NCBI RefSeq assembly: GCF_003590715.1 | Contig: NZ_QQVY01000002.1 | Location: 116,460-180,459 of the forward strand | Direction: 5' to 3' | Length of the DNA: 64,000 nucleotides | Source: Paracoccus sp. JM45 | GTDB taxonomy: Bacteria > Pseudomonadota > Alphaproteobacteria > Rhodobacterales > Rhodobacteraceae | Part shown: one piece after another, positions 33,342 to 45,566 of the stretch | How positions within the stretch are numbered: the stretch's first letter is position 1 | Layout: each line of letters begins with the position of its first letter | Position numbers and translations under genes: made by a program | The notes under the pieces: model-generated | The model's database searches: none | The model's input: only the letters and a program-made list of their open reading frames with translations | What the model was told of the DNA's origin: nothing

Positions 33342-35725
33342 AGCGGTTTGACCGCTGTAGCGTGCCAGATATCCTGCATATAGCCCCTGATGGTGCGGTC
33401 CGATGAAAAGAACCCCGACCGTGCGATGTTCAGCGCCGCCATCCGGTGCCAGTCATCCTGATCGGCATAGGCCGCATCCACCCGCCGCTGCGCCGCGAAA
33501 TAATCGTCAAAATCCGACGCGACCAGAAACGGGTCGTCGTTCCACGTCCGGTCCAGCAACCCGTAATAGGTTTCAGCCCGACCAAAGCGCCCTTCCGCGA
33601 TCAGTTGCAGGGCGATCTGCATATCCTGACTGCGTTCGATTGCGGCGCGGGCATGGCCGGGGCGGGCGTTTTCGACCGCAGCCTGTTCCGTCGTCAGGCC
33701 GAACAGGAAGAAGTTTTCCGCGCCGACCTGTTCGCGAATCTCGACATTCGCCCCGTCCAGCGTGCCGATGGTCAGCGCGCCGTTCATGGTGAATTTCATA
33801 TTGCCGGTGCCCGATGCCTCTTTCCCTGCGGTGCTGATCTGTTCGGACAGATCGGCGGCGGGGATCAGATCCTCGGCCATCGAGACGTTGTAATTCGGCG
33901 GATAGGCGATCTGCAGGAACTTCGAGGTCACCGGATCGGTATTGATCCTGGCCGCCACGTCATTGATCAGATGGATCACCGATTTCGCCAGCCAATATCC
34001 CGGCGCGGCCTTGCCGCCGAAAATTTTGATGCGCGGGGTCCAGTTGCCGTTCGGGTCGTCATGGATACGCTGCCACAGGGCAATCGCTTCCAGAATGTTC
34101 AACAGCTGGCGTTTGTATTCGTGGATGCGCTTGATTTGCACGTCAAAGATCGCATCGGGGTCGGCCTTGATGCCCAGACCCGCCAACAATCCGTTCGACA
34201 ACAGCACCTTATTGTCCCGCTTGGCCGCGCCAAGCCGGTCACGGAAAGCGGCATCCTTGGCGAAAGGTTCCAGCCCCTTCAGCTGATCCAGATCGCGGGT
34301 CCAGCCGGCGCCGATGGTGTCATCCAGCAACCGCGTCAGGGCGGGGTTCGCCATGCGCAGCCAGCGACGCGGGGTCACGCCGTTGGTCTGGTTCACGATG
34401 CGGTCGGGATGCAGGCGGTGCAGATCGGCGAAGACAGTGTCCTTGACCAGATCGGTATGCAGGGCTGACACGCCGTTCACACGCCCCGCCATGATAAAGG
34501 CCAATTCCCCCATATGCACCTGATCGCCATGGACGATTCCGATATGCGCGGGGCGGTTACTGGTGCGGCGGTGGTCATCATCGATCATCTGGATGATCTG
34601 CATATGACGCGGCAACACGCGGCCCATCAGCCATGTGGACCAACGCTCCAACGCCTCGGGCAGCAAGGTGTGGTTGGTATAGTTCAACGTCCCGCGCGCC
34701 AGTGTCATCGCGCGGTCGAAGGGCAGCCCGTGTTCATCCATCAACAGACGGATCAGTTCCGGCCCTGCAATGGCGGGGTGGGTGTCATTCAGCTGGATCG
34801 CGACCTTTTCGGGCAGCAGGTCCAGATTGCCATGTTCGGACATGAAGCGGCGCAGGATGTCCTGCAGCGCCGCCGAGGTCAGGAAGTATTCCTGCTTCAG
34901 CCGTAATTCCTTGCCGGCCTCGGTCGTGTCATCGGGGTATAGGACGCGCGACAGGGTGCGGGCCAATGCCTCGGGTTCCGCTGCCGCCGTGTGGTCGCCC
35001 GCGTTGAAACGGTGCAGGTCCAGCAGGGTCGTCGGATGCGCCCCCCACAGGCGCAGGCTGTTGGCCCAATCGCCACCCCAGCCTATGACCGGCGTGTCAT
35101 AGGCGCGCGCCAGCACGCTTTCGGCAGGACGCCAGACGGCGCGGCCATCGACCTGATCGACATGCCCCTTGAAGCCGATGTCATAGCTGTAATCTATGCG
35201 GACGAATTCCCACGGGTGGGGCTGGTTCAGCCAGTCTTCAGGGGCCTCGACCTGCTGGCCGCCTTCGAAACGCTGGCGGAACAGCCCGTGTTCATAGCGG
35301 ATACCATAACCGAAGGCCGGACAGTTCAGCGACGACAGCGATTCCATGAAACATGCCGCCAGACGGCCCAATCCGCCATTGCCAAGCGCCGCATCGGGTT
35401 CGTCGTCAAGAATGACTTGTTCGTCCAGACCCAGCAGGTCCAGCGCCTGACCCATGGCCGGCTCCAACCCCAGATTGATGATCGCATCGCCAAGGATGCG
35501 CCCGATCAGAAATTCCATCGACAGGTAATAGACACGCTTGGCCCCCTGATCACGGGCCGCGCGGATCGCGCCCACCCAAGGGCCGACCATCAGATCGCGC
35601 ACGGTATAGCTGACCGCCATGCGCCAATCGAAAACGGTGGCGAATTCAGGCCCGCGACCCTGCGTATGGGTCAGGTGATGAAGGATCTGGTCGCGCAGAT
35701 CCTGCGCTGTCGGGGATTGGGTCAA
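33338..35725 (-). CDS. glgP: Glycogen phosphorylase
   Basis: Releases glucose-1-phosphate from glycogen, PLP-dependent. 795 residues, normal length. The PLP-lysine region is EASGTGNMKFTMNGALTIGT; SMEFLIGR near the start, NDTHPAIAGPELIR and VHMGELAFIMAG are standard segments. The start is a TTG at 35725 with AGAGG 5 bases upstream; no better ATG is in frame with family coverage. Last gene of the glgBCAXP operon, 73 bases after glgX. Confidence 0.94.
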   Translation of the reverse strand: MTQSPTAQDLRDQILHHLTHTQGRGPEFATVFDWRMAVSYTVRDLMVGPWVGAIRAARDQGAKRVYYLSMEFLIGRILGDAIINLGLEPAMGQALDLLGLDEQVILDDEPDAALGNGGLGRLAACFMESLSSLNCPAFGYGIRYEHGLFRQRFEGGQQVEAPEDWLNQPHPWEFVRIDYSYDIGFKGHVDQVDGRAVWRPAESVLARAYDTPVIGWGGDWANSLRLWGAHPTTLLDLHRFNAGDHTAAAEPEALARTLSRVLYPDDTTEAGKELRLKQEYFLTSAALQDILRRFMSEHGNLDLLPEKVAIQLNDTHPAIAGPELIRLLMDEHGLPFDRAMTLARGTLNYTNHTLLPEALERWSTWLMGRVLPRHMQIIQMIDDDHRRTSNRPAHIGIVHGDQVHMGELAFIMAGRVNGVSALHTDLVKDTVFADLHRLHPDRIVNQTNGVTPRRWLRMANPALTRLLDDTIGAGWTRDLDQLKGLEPFAKDAAFRDRLGAAKRDNKVLLSNGLLAGLGIKADPDAIFDVQIKRIHEYKRQLLNILEAIALWQRIHDDPNGNWTPRIKIFGGKAAPGYWLAKSVIHLINDVAARINTDPVTSKFLQIAYPPNYNVSMAEDLIPAADLSEQISTAGKEASGTGNMKFTMNGALTIGTLDGANVEIREQVGAENFFLFGLTTEQAAVENARPGHARAAIERSQDMQIALQLIAEGRFGRAETYYGLLDRTWNDDPFLVASDFDDYFAAQRRVDAAYADQDDWHRMAALNIARSGFFSSDRTIRGYMQDIWHATAVKPL

Positions 35726-35798
35726 GGTGGCCTCTTTTCGTCAGGTGCGACGCATCGCGCAAATGACTGTCACCCGAAGCCGTGATCTTTCGCAAGAA

Positions 35799-37892
35799 CT
35801 ACTGATGGTTATCGTCAATGTCGCAGAGAACGAAGACCACCACGGTTTCGGCACTGATCGTTTCGACGGCGTCTGCGGCCAAATCGGTGGCATCGTCGCG
35901 ACCCGTGTCCAGCCTGCGCCGCCAGACGCTGCCTTGAGGGGTTGGTGGCAGGGTCATCTGCGCGTCATCACCATTATTGAAGATCACAAAGACCGCCCCC
36001 GGCAAGGCCGCATAACCGGGCGTCCCCGAGGCCATGCGCATTTCCGCGGCCAGCAGGCGCAATTCGGGGTCGTTCCAGTCATCCCGTGTCATTGGCTGGC
36101 CGTCGGCCCTTTGCCAGAACAGATCGACAAGGCCGTCCTGTTCGCGGGGTTTGCTGTGCAGGAAGCGTTTCTGCCGCAGGATAGGATGGGCCTTACGGAA
36201 GGCAATCACCCGCTGGCAGAACGCCAGAAACACAGGATCTGCCCCGTCCCAATCAACCCAGCCGATGGGATTGTCCTGACAATAGGCATTGTTGTTACCA
36301 CCCTGCGAATTGCCCAGTTCATCCCCCGCCAACAGCATCGGCGTGCCCTGCGACAGCATCAGGGATGCGATCAGGTTGCGCCGCCTGCGGTCGCGGCGGG
36401 CGAGGATGGCCGGATCGTCGCTTGGCCCCTCGACGCCCATATTGTCGGACAGGTTGTGGTTGTGACCGTCGCGGTTCTCCTCGCCATTCGCCTCATTATG
36501 CTTTTCGGCATAGCTGACCGTATCCATCAGCGTGAAACCGTCGTGGGCCGAGATGAAGTTGACCGAACTGGTCGCGGGCCGTCCGTCATGGTCGAACCGC
36601 GCCGCCGATCCGGCAATGCGCTTGGCCAGTTTGCCGATCAGACCGGCATCGCCGCGCCAGAACCCGCGCAGCTGGTCGCGATAACGGTCGTTCCATTCCC
36701 CGAAGGGCGCAGGATAAGCCCCCAGCTGATAGCCGCCATCACCGATATCCCAAGGCTCGGCGATCAGTTTGACGCGGTTCAGCACGGGGTCTTGCCGCAC
36801 GGCACGAAAGAACGGTCCGTCGCGGTCGAACATGCCGCCTGTGCGACCCAAGACGCTGCACAGATCAAAGCGGAAACCGTCGACATGCATCACCTCGACC
36901 CAGTAACGCAGACTGTCCATCACCAGCCGCAGGGCAAAGGGGTCGTCCAGATCCAGCACATTTCCGGTGCCCGCGTCATTGACGTAAAAGCGCCTGTCTT
37001 CGGCCAGACGGTAATAAGAGGCGTTGTCCAAACCGCGAAATGACAGCGTGGGGCCCAACTGGTTACCCTCGGCTGTGTGGTTATAGACAACGTCCAGTAT
37101 CACCTCGATTCCGGCCTTGTGGAAACGGGCAACCATCTGTTGGAATTCGGCAATATCACCATCGCGCATGTAGCGCGGTTCGGGCGCAAAGAACCCATAG
37201 GACATATAGCCCCAGTAATTCGTCAGACCCTTATCGACCAGGAAGCGGTCATCGGCAAAGGCCTGCACCGGCAACAACTCGATCGCGGTGATGCCTAGCT
37301 TGTTCAGATGGTCCAGCATCGGATCGGATGCCATCGCCAGATAGCCGCCGCGCCCCGGAATACCCAAACGACCGGCGGTCAGACCCTTGACGTGCGCCTC
37401 GTAGATCACCGTGTCGGTCATGGGGCGGCGCAGGGGCCGGTCTTCGCCCCATGTGAAAGACGGGTCCACCACCACGCTGCGCGGAACATGGGCGGCGCTG
37501 TCGCGGCGATCAAAAGATAGATCGGCATCGGCATGACCCGCGCGATAGCCGAAGACCGCATCATGGGGCGCAAGTCGTCCCGACAGCCGCTTGGCATAGG
37601 GGTCGATCAGCAGCTTGTTGGGGTTGAAGCGATGCCCCTCATGCGGTTTGTAAGGCCCGTGCACGCGGTATCCGTATCGCTGGCTGGGGCGCAGGCCGGT
37701 GATATGGCCGTGCCAGACATGGCCGTCGCGTTCGGGCAGATCGACCCGCGTCTCGCGGTTCTTTTCGTCGAACAGGCACAGAACCACGCGCTCTGCGTGT
37801 TTGGAAAATATGGCGAAATTGACACCGGCCCCATCAAAGGTTGCCCCCAACGGCGTCGGGTGCCCGGCTGTCATCGCATAGTGGTCGTTCAT
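35799..37892 (-). CDS. glgX: Glycogen debranching enzyme
   Basis: Hydrolyses alpha-1,6 branches of phosphorylase-limit glycogen. 697 residues. CBM48-like N-terminus (HPTPLGATFDGAGVNFAIFS), then a GH13 core with VILDVVYNHTAEG, DGFRFDLCSVLGR (nucleophile), LIAEPWDIGDGGYQLG (acid/base) and ISAHDGFTLMD. The ATG at 37892 overlaps the glgA stop (ATGA); the longer frame upstream lies inside glgA. Confidence 0.94.
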   Translation of the reverse strand: MNDHYAMTAGHPTPLGATFDGAGVNFAIFSKHAERVVLCLFDEKNRETRVDLPERDGHVWHGHITGLRPSQRYGYRVHGPYKPHEGHRFNPNKLLIDPYAKRLSGRLAPHDAVFGYRAGHADADLSFDRRDSAAHVPRSVVVDPSFTWGEDRPLRRPMTDTVIYEAHVKGLTAGRLGIPGRGGYLAMASDPMLDHLNKLGITAIELLPVQAFADDRFLVDKGLTNYWGYMSYGFFAPEPRYMRDGDIAEFQQMVARFHKAGIEVILDVVYNHTAEGNQLGPTLSFRGLDNASYYRLAEDRRFYVNDAGTGNVLDLDDPFALRLVMDSLRYWVEVMHVDGFRFDLCSVLGRTGGMFDRDGPFFRAVRQDPVLNRVKLIAEPWDIGDGGYQLGAYPAPFGEWNDRYRDQLRGFWRGDAGLIGKLAKRIAGSAARFDHDGRPATSSVNFISAHDGFTLMDTVSYAEKHNEANGEENRDGHNHNLSDNMGVEGPSDDPAILARRDRRRRNLIASLMLSQGTPMLLAGDELGNSQGGNNNAYCQDNPIGWVDWDGADPVFLAFCQRVIAFRKAHPILRQKRFLHSKPREQDGLVDLFWQRADGQPMTRDDWNDPELRLLAAEMRMASGTPGYAALPGAVFVIFNNGDDAQMTLPPTPQGSVWRRRLDTGRDDATDLAADAVETISAETVVVFVLCDIDDNHQ

Positions 37893-39316
37893 CTGTCTTT
37901 GGTCAGTCCGGCGTAAAGTTCGGCGTAAGCCTTTGCCGACAGCGCCCAGCCCACCGGCTGCGCCATCGCGTTCGTTTGCAGGCGGGACCATGTTTTCCTG
38001 TCCTTGTAAAGGGCGCCAAGCCGCACCAAAGCGTTCCGCAACGCCCCCGCCGTCACCGGCGAAAACTGGATTCCCGTGGCAACCTTACGCGCCAATGCGG
38101 CGGGTGAGGCGTTAATGACCGTATCAGCCAGCCCCCCCGTCAGCGCCACCACCGGCACTGTCCCATAGCGCAGGGCGTAAAGCTGGGTCAGCCCGCAGGG
38201 TTCAAACCGCGAGGGCACAAGAATGGCATCCCCGCCCGCAATCAGCCGGTGCGAGAATCCCTCGTCATAGCCGATCCGCACCGCCACATTCGGGTTTTGG
38301 TCAGCAGCGGCCTGAAATGCGCGTTCCAGTTCGGCTTCACCTGACCCCAGCAATGCCAGTTGCCCGCCCTGTTCCAGAAGGGTCGGCAACGCCTCCAACA
38401 CAAGATCCAGGCCCTTTTGTCCGGTCATCCGTGACACGATCACGCACAGCGGGCCACCCGATTGCGGCAATCCCATTTCCGCCTGCAACGCCGCCTTGGC
38501 CGCGGCTTTGCCCGCCGGTTTGGAATAGGGTGTGATCGTGGGATCGGTGGCAGGGTTCCACGCAGCGTCGTCGATCCCGTTCAGGATGCCGTGCAATGAT
38601 GCCTGACGGTGGCGCATCACCCCTTCCAGACCCATGCCGAATTCGGGGGTCATCAGTTCCTCGGCATAGGTGGGGGATACGGTGGTCAGGGCGTCCGCCT
38701 CCATCAGGCCGGCTTTCAATGCAGAAATGCCGCCCCAGAATTCAAAGCCTTCGCTGTGAAAGCGGCCCGGATCAAGGCGCAACGAATGCAGGCGGCCCGG
38801 ATCGGCGGGGCCGGTGAAGGCGATGTTATGGATGGTCAGCATGCTGCGGATATGGCCCGCATCCATCTGGCGCAGGTATTCGGTGGCAAAGCCCGCCTGC
38901 CAGTCATGCCCGTGCAACACCTGCGGATGCCAACCCGCAGCGCCATGGGCGGCGATATGCGCCCCGACCCATGACAGGGCTGCAAAGCGTTCAGGGTTGT
39001 CTTGCCAGTCGCGTCCATCCGGCCCCAGATAAGGGTTGCCCGGTCGCGCATAAAGATGCGGCGCGTCGATGACCAACAGGTCCAGACCTGCCGCTGTTCC
39101 GGCCAGCACCTGCGCGGGTCCGCCGAACAGGTCATCGAATTGCGCGACGCTTTCGCCCCCTTCCAGCGCGACTGTCACCGCCGGATAGCCGGGCAACAGG
39201 GTGCGCATCTGCACCCCCTGTTCGGCCAATGCGGCGGGCAACGCCCCCACCACATCGGCCAGACCGCCGGTTTTCACCAAGGGGGCACATTCCGAAGCGA
39301 CTGACAGAACCTTCAT
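37889..39316 (-). CDS. glgA: Glycogen synthase (ADP-glucose)
   Basis: GT5 enzyme that extends alpha-1,4 glucan from ADP-glucose. 475 residues. The N-terminal KTGGLADVVGALPAAL contains the ADP-glucose KxGGL motif; HGHDWQAGFATEYL, LTIHNIAFTG and the C-terminal PSRFEPCGLTQLYALRYG follow. The ATG at 39316 overlaps the glgC stop (TGATG). Confidence 0.95.
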   Translation of the reverse strand: MKVLSVASECAPLVKTGGLADVVGALPAALAEQGVQMRTLLPGYPAVTVALEGGESVAQFDDLFGGPAQVLAGTAAGLDLLVIDAPHLYARPGNPYLGPDGRDWQDNPERFAALSWVGAHIAAHGAAGWHPQVLHGHDWQAGFATEYLRQMDAGHIRSMLTIHNIAFTGPADPGRLHSLRLDPGRFHSEGFEFWGGISALKAGLMEADALTTVSPTYAEELMTPEFGMGLEGVMRHRQASLHGILNGIDDAAWNPATDPTITPYSKPAGKAAAKAALQAEMGLPQSGGPLCVIVSRMTGQKGLDLVLEALPTLLEQGGQLALLGSGEAELERAFQAAADQNPNVAVRIGYDEGFSHRLIAGGDAILVPSRFEPCGLTQLYALRYGTVPVVALTGGLADTVINASPAALARKVATGIQFSPVTAGALRNALVRLGALYKDRKTWSRLQTNAMAQPVGWALSAKAYAELYAGLTKDR

Positions 39317-40575
39317 CACAACCCCGCAGCCCGCCGGTCCAGCATATCCTGCGTGATCAGCGTCACGCCCTTATCGCTGACGCGGAACCATTTCGCGTCA
39401 TCTTTGGGATCCTCGCCCACGACCAGCCCTTCGGGGATAATCACGCCACGGTCGATCACCACATTGCGCAACCGCGCGTGCCGTTCGACGGTGACATAAG
39501 GCAGCACCACCGCATGATCCAATACGGCATAGGAATTGGTATGCACTTCGGTGAACAGCAGCGAATTGCGGATTTCGGTTCCCGACACGATGCAGCCCCC
39601 CGACACCATCGACGATATCGCCACCCCGCGCCGGTCCTTTTCGTCATGGATGAATTTGGCGGGCGGCTTGCTTTCTGAATAGGTCCAGATCGGCCAGTCG
39701 CTGTCCCAGAGGTTCAGTTCGGGGGTGAAATTCGTCAGGTCGATATTGGCCTGCCAAAAGGCATCGACGGTGCCGACATCCTTCCAATAGGCGGGGGCGC
39801 CTTCGGTCCGCACGCAGGAATCGTCAAAGCGGTGGGCCATGGCCTTACCGTTCTTGACGATATCGGGGATCAGATCGGTGCCGAAATCATGGCTGGAGTT
39901 CGGGTCCTCAGCGTCCGTCAGCAGCAGATCGCGCAGGAAGGCCCAGTTGAAGACATAGATTCCCATGGATGCCAGCGCCTTGTCGGGATGGCCCGGCATG
40001 GCGGGCGGGTCCTTGGGCTTTTCAAGGAACGAGATGATGCGCCCCTTGTCGTCCACATCCATGACACCGAATGCCGTTGCTTCCTCGCGCGGGACGGTCA
40101 AGCAGCCGACGGTGACATCGGCGCCGCTTTCGACATGTTCGCGCAGCATCACCTCGTAATCCATTTTATAGATGTGGTCGCCGGCAAGGATGATGATGTA
40201 ATCGACATCGTAATCATCCACGATATCGATGTTTTGCGTCACGGCATCGGCAGTGCCCTGATACCAGTTCTGTTCCGCAGTCCGCTGGCTGGCGGGCAGG
40301 ATGTCCAGAAATTCGTTGCGTTCGGCGCGAAAGAAATTCCAGCCGCGCTGACAATGGCGGATCAGGCTGTGGGCCTTGTACTGGGTTGCAACGGCGATCT
40401 TGCGGATGCCGCTGTTCATCGCATTCGACAGGGCAAAATCGACAATGCGGGTTTTTCCCCCGAAATAGACAGCAGGTTTGACGCGGCGGTCGGTCAGTTC
40501 CTGAAGGCGGCTGCCGCGGCCCCCTGCCAGCACAAAGGCCATTGCACGGCGTGTCAGTCGCTTGGTTTCAGCCAT
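39316..40575 (-). CDS. glgC: Glucose-1-phosphate adenylyltransferase
   Basis: Makes ADP-glucose from ATP and glucose-1-phosphate, the committed and allosterically controlled step. 419 residues. [50 protein letters not shown] and [14 protein letters not shown] are classic, with a C-terminal left-handed beta-helix. GGGAGAG lies 7 bases before the ATG at 40575. Confidence 0.96.
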   Translation of the reverse strand: MAETKRLTRRAMAFVLAGGRGSRLQELTDRRVKPAVYFGGKTRIVDFALSNAMNSGIRKIAVATQYKAHSLIRHCQRGWNFFRAERNEFLDILPASQRTAEQNWYQGTADAVTQNIDIVDDYDVDYIIILAGDHIYKMDYEVMLREHVESGADVTVGCLTVPREEATAFGVMDVDDKGRIISFLEKPKDPPAMPGHPDKALASMGIYVFNWAFLRDLLLTDAEDPNSSHDFGTDLIPDIVKNGKAMAHRFDDSCVRTEGAPAYWKDVGTVDAFWQANIDLTNFTPELNLWDSDWPIWTYSESKPPAKFIHDEKDRRGVAISSMVSGGCIVSGTEIRNSLLFTEVHTNSYAVLDHAVVLPYVTVERHARLRNVVIDRGVIIPEGLVVGEDPKDDAKWFRVSDKGVTLITQDMLDRRAAGL

Positions 40576-40603
40576 AATTAAACTCTCCCCCCAACAATCA
40601 AAA

Positions 40604-42790
<2,187 letters not shown>

Positions 42791-42831
42791 CTGTCCACTC
42801 TATCCCGATCACAGATTCGGGCAATGCGTAG

Positions 42832-42868
42832 GTTAACGCTAACTGGTCCTTTTCGATCCCGCTATAGT
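42832..42868 (+). promoter_or_regulatory. LacI-type operator and -10 element between glgB and the alpha-glucosidase
   Basis: GTTAACGCTAAC (42832-42843) is a near-perfect palindrome with the central CG of LacI-family operators. TATAGT (42863-42868) is a good -10 for the alpha-glucosidase; the operator covers where the -35 contacts would fall. The same site is 42-53 bases from the glgB start, so one repressor could control both directions. Confidence 0.5.
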
Positions 42869-42910
42869 GGTGTTGTCTGAACACAGGTTTCTGGACCCGA
42901 AAGGTGAATG

Positions 42911-44512
42911 ATGACGGAATGGTGGCGCGACGCGGTGATCTATCAGATCTATCCCCGCAGTTTTCAGGACAGCACAGGCGACGGTATCGGTGATCTGCCG
43001 GGCATTACCCGCAGACTGGATCACATTGCGGATCTTGGGGCGGATGCGATCTGGCTGTCGCCGATCTTCACATCGCCGCAAAAGGATATGGGCTACGACG
43101 TTTCCGATTATACCGGCATCGACCCGCTTTTCGGCACGCTGGACGATTTCGATGCGATGGTCGCCCGTGCCCATGAATTGGGCATCAAGGTCATTATCGA
43201 TCAGGTCATCAGCCATTCCAGCGACAAACACGCATGGTTTGCCGAAAGCCGCAGCAGCCGCGACAATGGCAAGGCCGACTGGTATGTCTGGGCCGATCCA
43301 CGTGCCGATGGCACACCACCCAACAACTGGCCTTCGGTCTTTGGTGGTCCGGCATGGGAATGGGACGCCAAGCGCAAGCAATACTATCTGCACAACTTCC
43401 TGATCGAGCAGCCCGACCTGAACATGTGGAACCCCGCCGTTCAGGACGCATTGCTGGACACGATGCGGTTCTGGCTGGAACGCGGGGTGGACGGCTTCCG
43501 GCTGGATACGGTCAATTACTATTTCCACGATGACAAGCTGCGCAACAACCCGCCCAACCCTGATTACGACGGGCCGGAAACCTATCCGCGCCAGCTGCAC
43601 ATCCATTCCAAGAACCGGCCTCAGAACATCGCATTCCTGAAAAAGATGCGCGCGCTGACCGATGAATTTCCCGACCGCATGATGGTCGGCGAGGTGGGCG
43701 ATGGCGGCCAGACGGCCATTGATATCATGGCAAAATACACCGCCGGCACCGACCGGCTGCATATGTGCTATAGCTTTGAGATGCTCAGCCCCGAATTTAC
43801 GGCAGCCCATTTCCGCAAGTGCATCGAAGGCGTGCAGACCGGCGCCCCCGATGGTCACAGCTGCTGGAGCTTTTCGAACCATGACGTCATGCGCCACGTC
43901 AGCCGTTGGGCTGCCAATGCCGATGACCCCGACATACTGAGCCGCCAATCCGCCGCAATGCTGATGTCATTCCCCGGCACCATCTGCATCTATCAGGGCG
44001 AGGAACTGGGGCAGACCGAAACCACGCTGGTTTACGAAGAACTGACCGATCCCCCCGCCCTGCGCTTCTGGCCCGAGGTGAAGGGTCGCGACGGATGCCG
44101 TACCCCGATGGTCTGGGATGCCAGCCAGCCCAATGCAGGCTTTTCGGATGGGACGCCATGGCTGCCGGTCAAGGGCGCGCAGGCCGCCCATGCCGTCGCC
44201 GGACAGCAGGGCGACGACAGCGTGCTGGCCGCCTATCGCGACACCATCGCCTTCCGCAAATCGCAACCCGCGTTGCGCTGGGGCCAGACACAGTTTCTGG
44301 ACCTGCCAGAGCCTGTGCTGGCCTTCACCCGCACGCATGAGGGTCAATCGCTGACCTGCGTGTTCAACCTGTCGACCACCCCTGTGACCCTGTCGGTCTC
44401 AGGCGATACAGCCATGACCGGCCCTGCCCGTGCCGACATGCAGGGTCAAAGCCTGTCGCTGCCCGCCAACGGCTTTGCATGGCTGACGGGCGCGGTCGAT
44501 CTGACCATGTAA
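42911..44512 (+). CDS. Alpha-glucosidase, GH13 family
   Basis: 533 residues. EWWRDAVIYQIYPRSFQD opens the catalytic domain; DQVISHSSDKHAWF, VDGFRLDTVNYYFHD (nucleophile Asp), MVGEVGDG (acid/base Glu) and FSNHDVMRH are the four GH13 regions. DQVxSHSS in region I is typical of exo-acting alpha-glucosidases of alphaproteobacteria that split maltose, sucrose or trehalulose-type sugars. No signal peptide, so cytoplasmic. AAGG lies 7 bases before this ATG; the ATG immediately before it is only 4 bases away. Confidence 0.92.
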   Translation: MTEWWRDAVIYQIYPRSFQDSTGDGIGDLPGITRRLDHIADLGADAIWLSPIFTSPQKDMGYDVSDYTGIDPLFGTLDDFDAMVARAHELGIKVIIDQVISHSSDKHAWFAESRSSRDNGKADWYVWADPRADGTPPNNWPSVFGGPAWEWDAKRKQYYLHNFLIEQPDLNMWNPAVQDALLDTMRFWLERGVDGFRLDTVNYYFHDDKLRNNPPNPDYDGPETYPRQLHIHSKNRPQNIAFLKKMRALTDEFPDRMMVGEVGDGGQTAIDIMAKYTAGTDRLHMCYSFEMLSPEFTAAHFRKCIEGVQTGAPDGHSCWSFSNHDVMRHVSRWAANADDPDILSRQSAAMLMSFPGTICIYQGEELGQTETTLVYEELTDPPALRFWPEVKGRDGCRTPMVWDASQPNAGFSDGTPWLPVKGAQAAHAVAGQQGDDSVLAAYRDTIAFRKSQPALRWGQTQFLDLPEPVLAFTRTHEGQSLTCVFNLSTTPVTLSVSGDTAMTGPARADMQGQSLSLPANGFAWLTGAVDLTM

Positions 44513-44533
44513 GACATCAGGCGATCCGGACAG

Positions 44534-45442
44534 TTACTTCGGGTCGCCTATCCCGCGTTGCCACGGTGGCACATCCGCAAACGCCTGTGCAACATGGTCG
44601 ACAAACAGCCGTGTCTTATGGGGCATCGGTTTGATCGGAGGCCAGACAAGGCTGACCGGCATCATCTTTTGCGGCAGATCGGGCAACAGCCTGACCAGCC
44701 GCCCGTCCCTGATCGCATCATGGACAATAAACAGCGGCAGCAGCGCCAGACCCAAGCCCCCGATCGCCATATCGCGCATCGCCTCGCCGTTGTTGGCGGT
44801 GATACGGCTTTGGGAGGGGGACGGGATATCAAAGGGCCAGATCTCGGCCATGCGGACATTCAGATAGCCGATGCAATCATGGCCATGCAGATCATCGGGG
44901 GCCGTGATCTGCCCGTAACGCGCCAGATAGTCGGGGCTGGCTACCAAGGCACGCGGGTCATGACACAGCCGCCGCGCCATCAGGCTGCTGTCTTTCAGCT
45001 GTCCGATCCGCAGGGCAACGTCGAAGCCCGCCCGCCCAAGATCGGCATTGCGGTCATCGTAATCCAGCACGATGTCCAGCGCGGGATGGGCGCGGGCGAA
45101 ACCGGCGATGATGGGACCAAAATGACGGATGCCAAAGCTCATCGGGGCGGCAATGGCCAATCGACCACGCAATTCCGTATCGGCCCCCGCGATGCTTTCG
45201 GTGGCAGCGACCAGTTCTGCCAAAGCGGGACGCAGCCGGTCGGCCAATGTCCATGCGCTGTCGGTGGGGGTGATGCGTCCGGCATGGCGGGTGAACAAGG
45301 GCACGCCAAGCGTGGTTTCGAAATCGCTGATGCGCTTGCTGACGACCGATTTCGACAGATCGGCCCGCACGGCGGCACCCGATATGCTGCCAGCGTCCAG
45401 AACGGCCAGAAAGGTGCGGATATCGGTAAGGGTCCATGTCAT
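44534..45442 (-). CDS. LysR-family transcriptional regulator
   Basis: 302 residues. Winged HTH at 1-60 (TFLAVLDAGSISGAAVRADLSKSVVSKRI), substrate-binding domain from ~90. Divergent from the dioxygenase-like gene at 45567 with a 124-base gap, the usual arrangement of a LysR regulator and its target. The ligand is unknown; an electrophile or quinone signal would fit the MhqO-like neighbour. Confidence 0.92.
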   Translation of the reverse strand: MTWTLTDIRTFLAVLDAGSISGAAVRADLSKSVVSKRISDFETTLGVPLFTRHAGRITPTDSAWTLADRLRPALAELVAATESIAGADTELRGRLAIAAPMSFGIRHFGPIIAGFARAHPALDIVLDYDDRNADLGRAGFDVALRIGQLKDSSLMARRLCHDPRALVASPDYLARYGQITAPDDLHGHDCIGYLNVRMAEIWPFDIPSPSQSRITANNGEAMRDMAIGGLGLALLPLFIVHDAIRDGRLVRLLPDLPQKMMPVSLVWPPIKPMPHKTRLFVDHVAQAFADVPPWQRGIGDPK

Positions 45443-45566
45443 GTTTTGACCATAGCGCGGCACGCATCGTTCGCAAGAACCGAACACAGCGTTGCCTGCG
45501 CGACGGGTGCCACGAACGGACAGCAGGGTGCATATTCCCCTTAACGCTTATCGAAAGGGGCATCCC

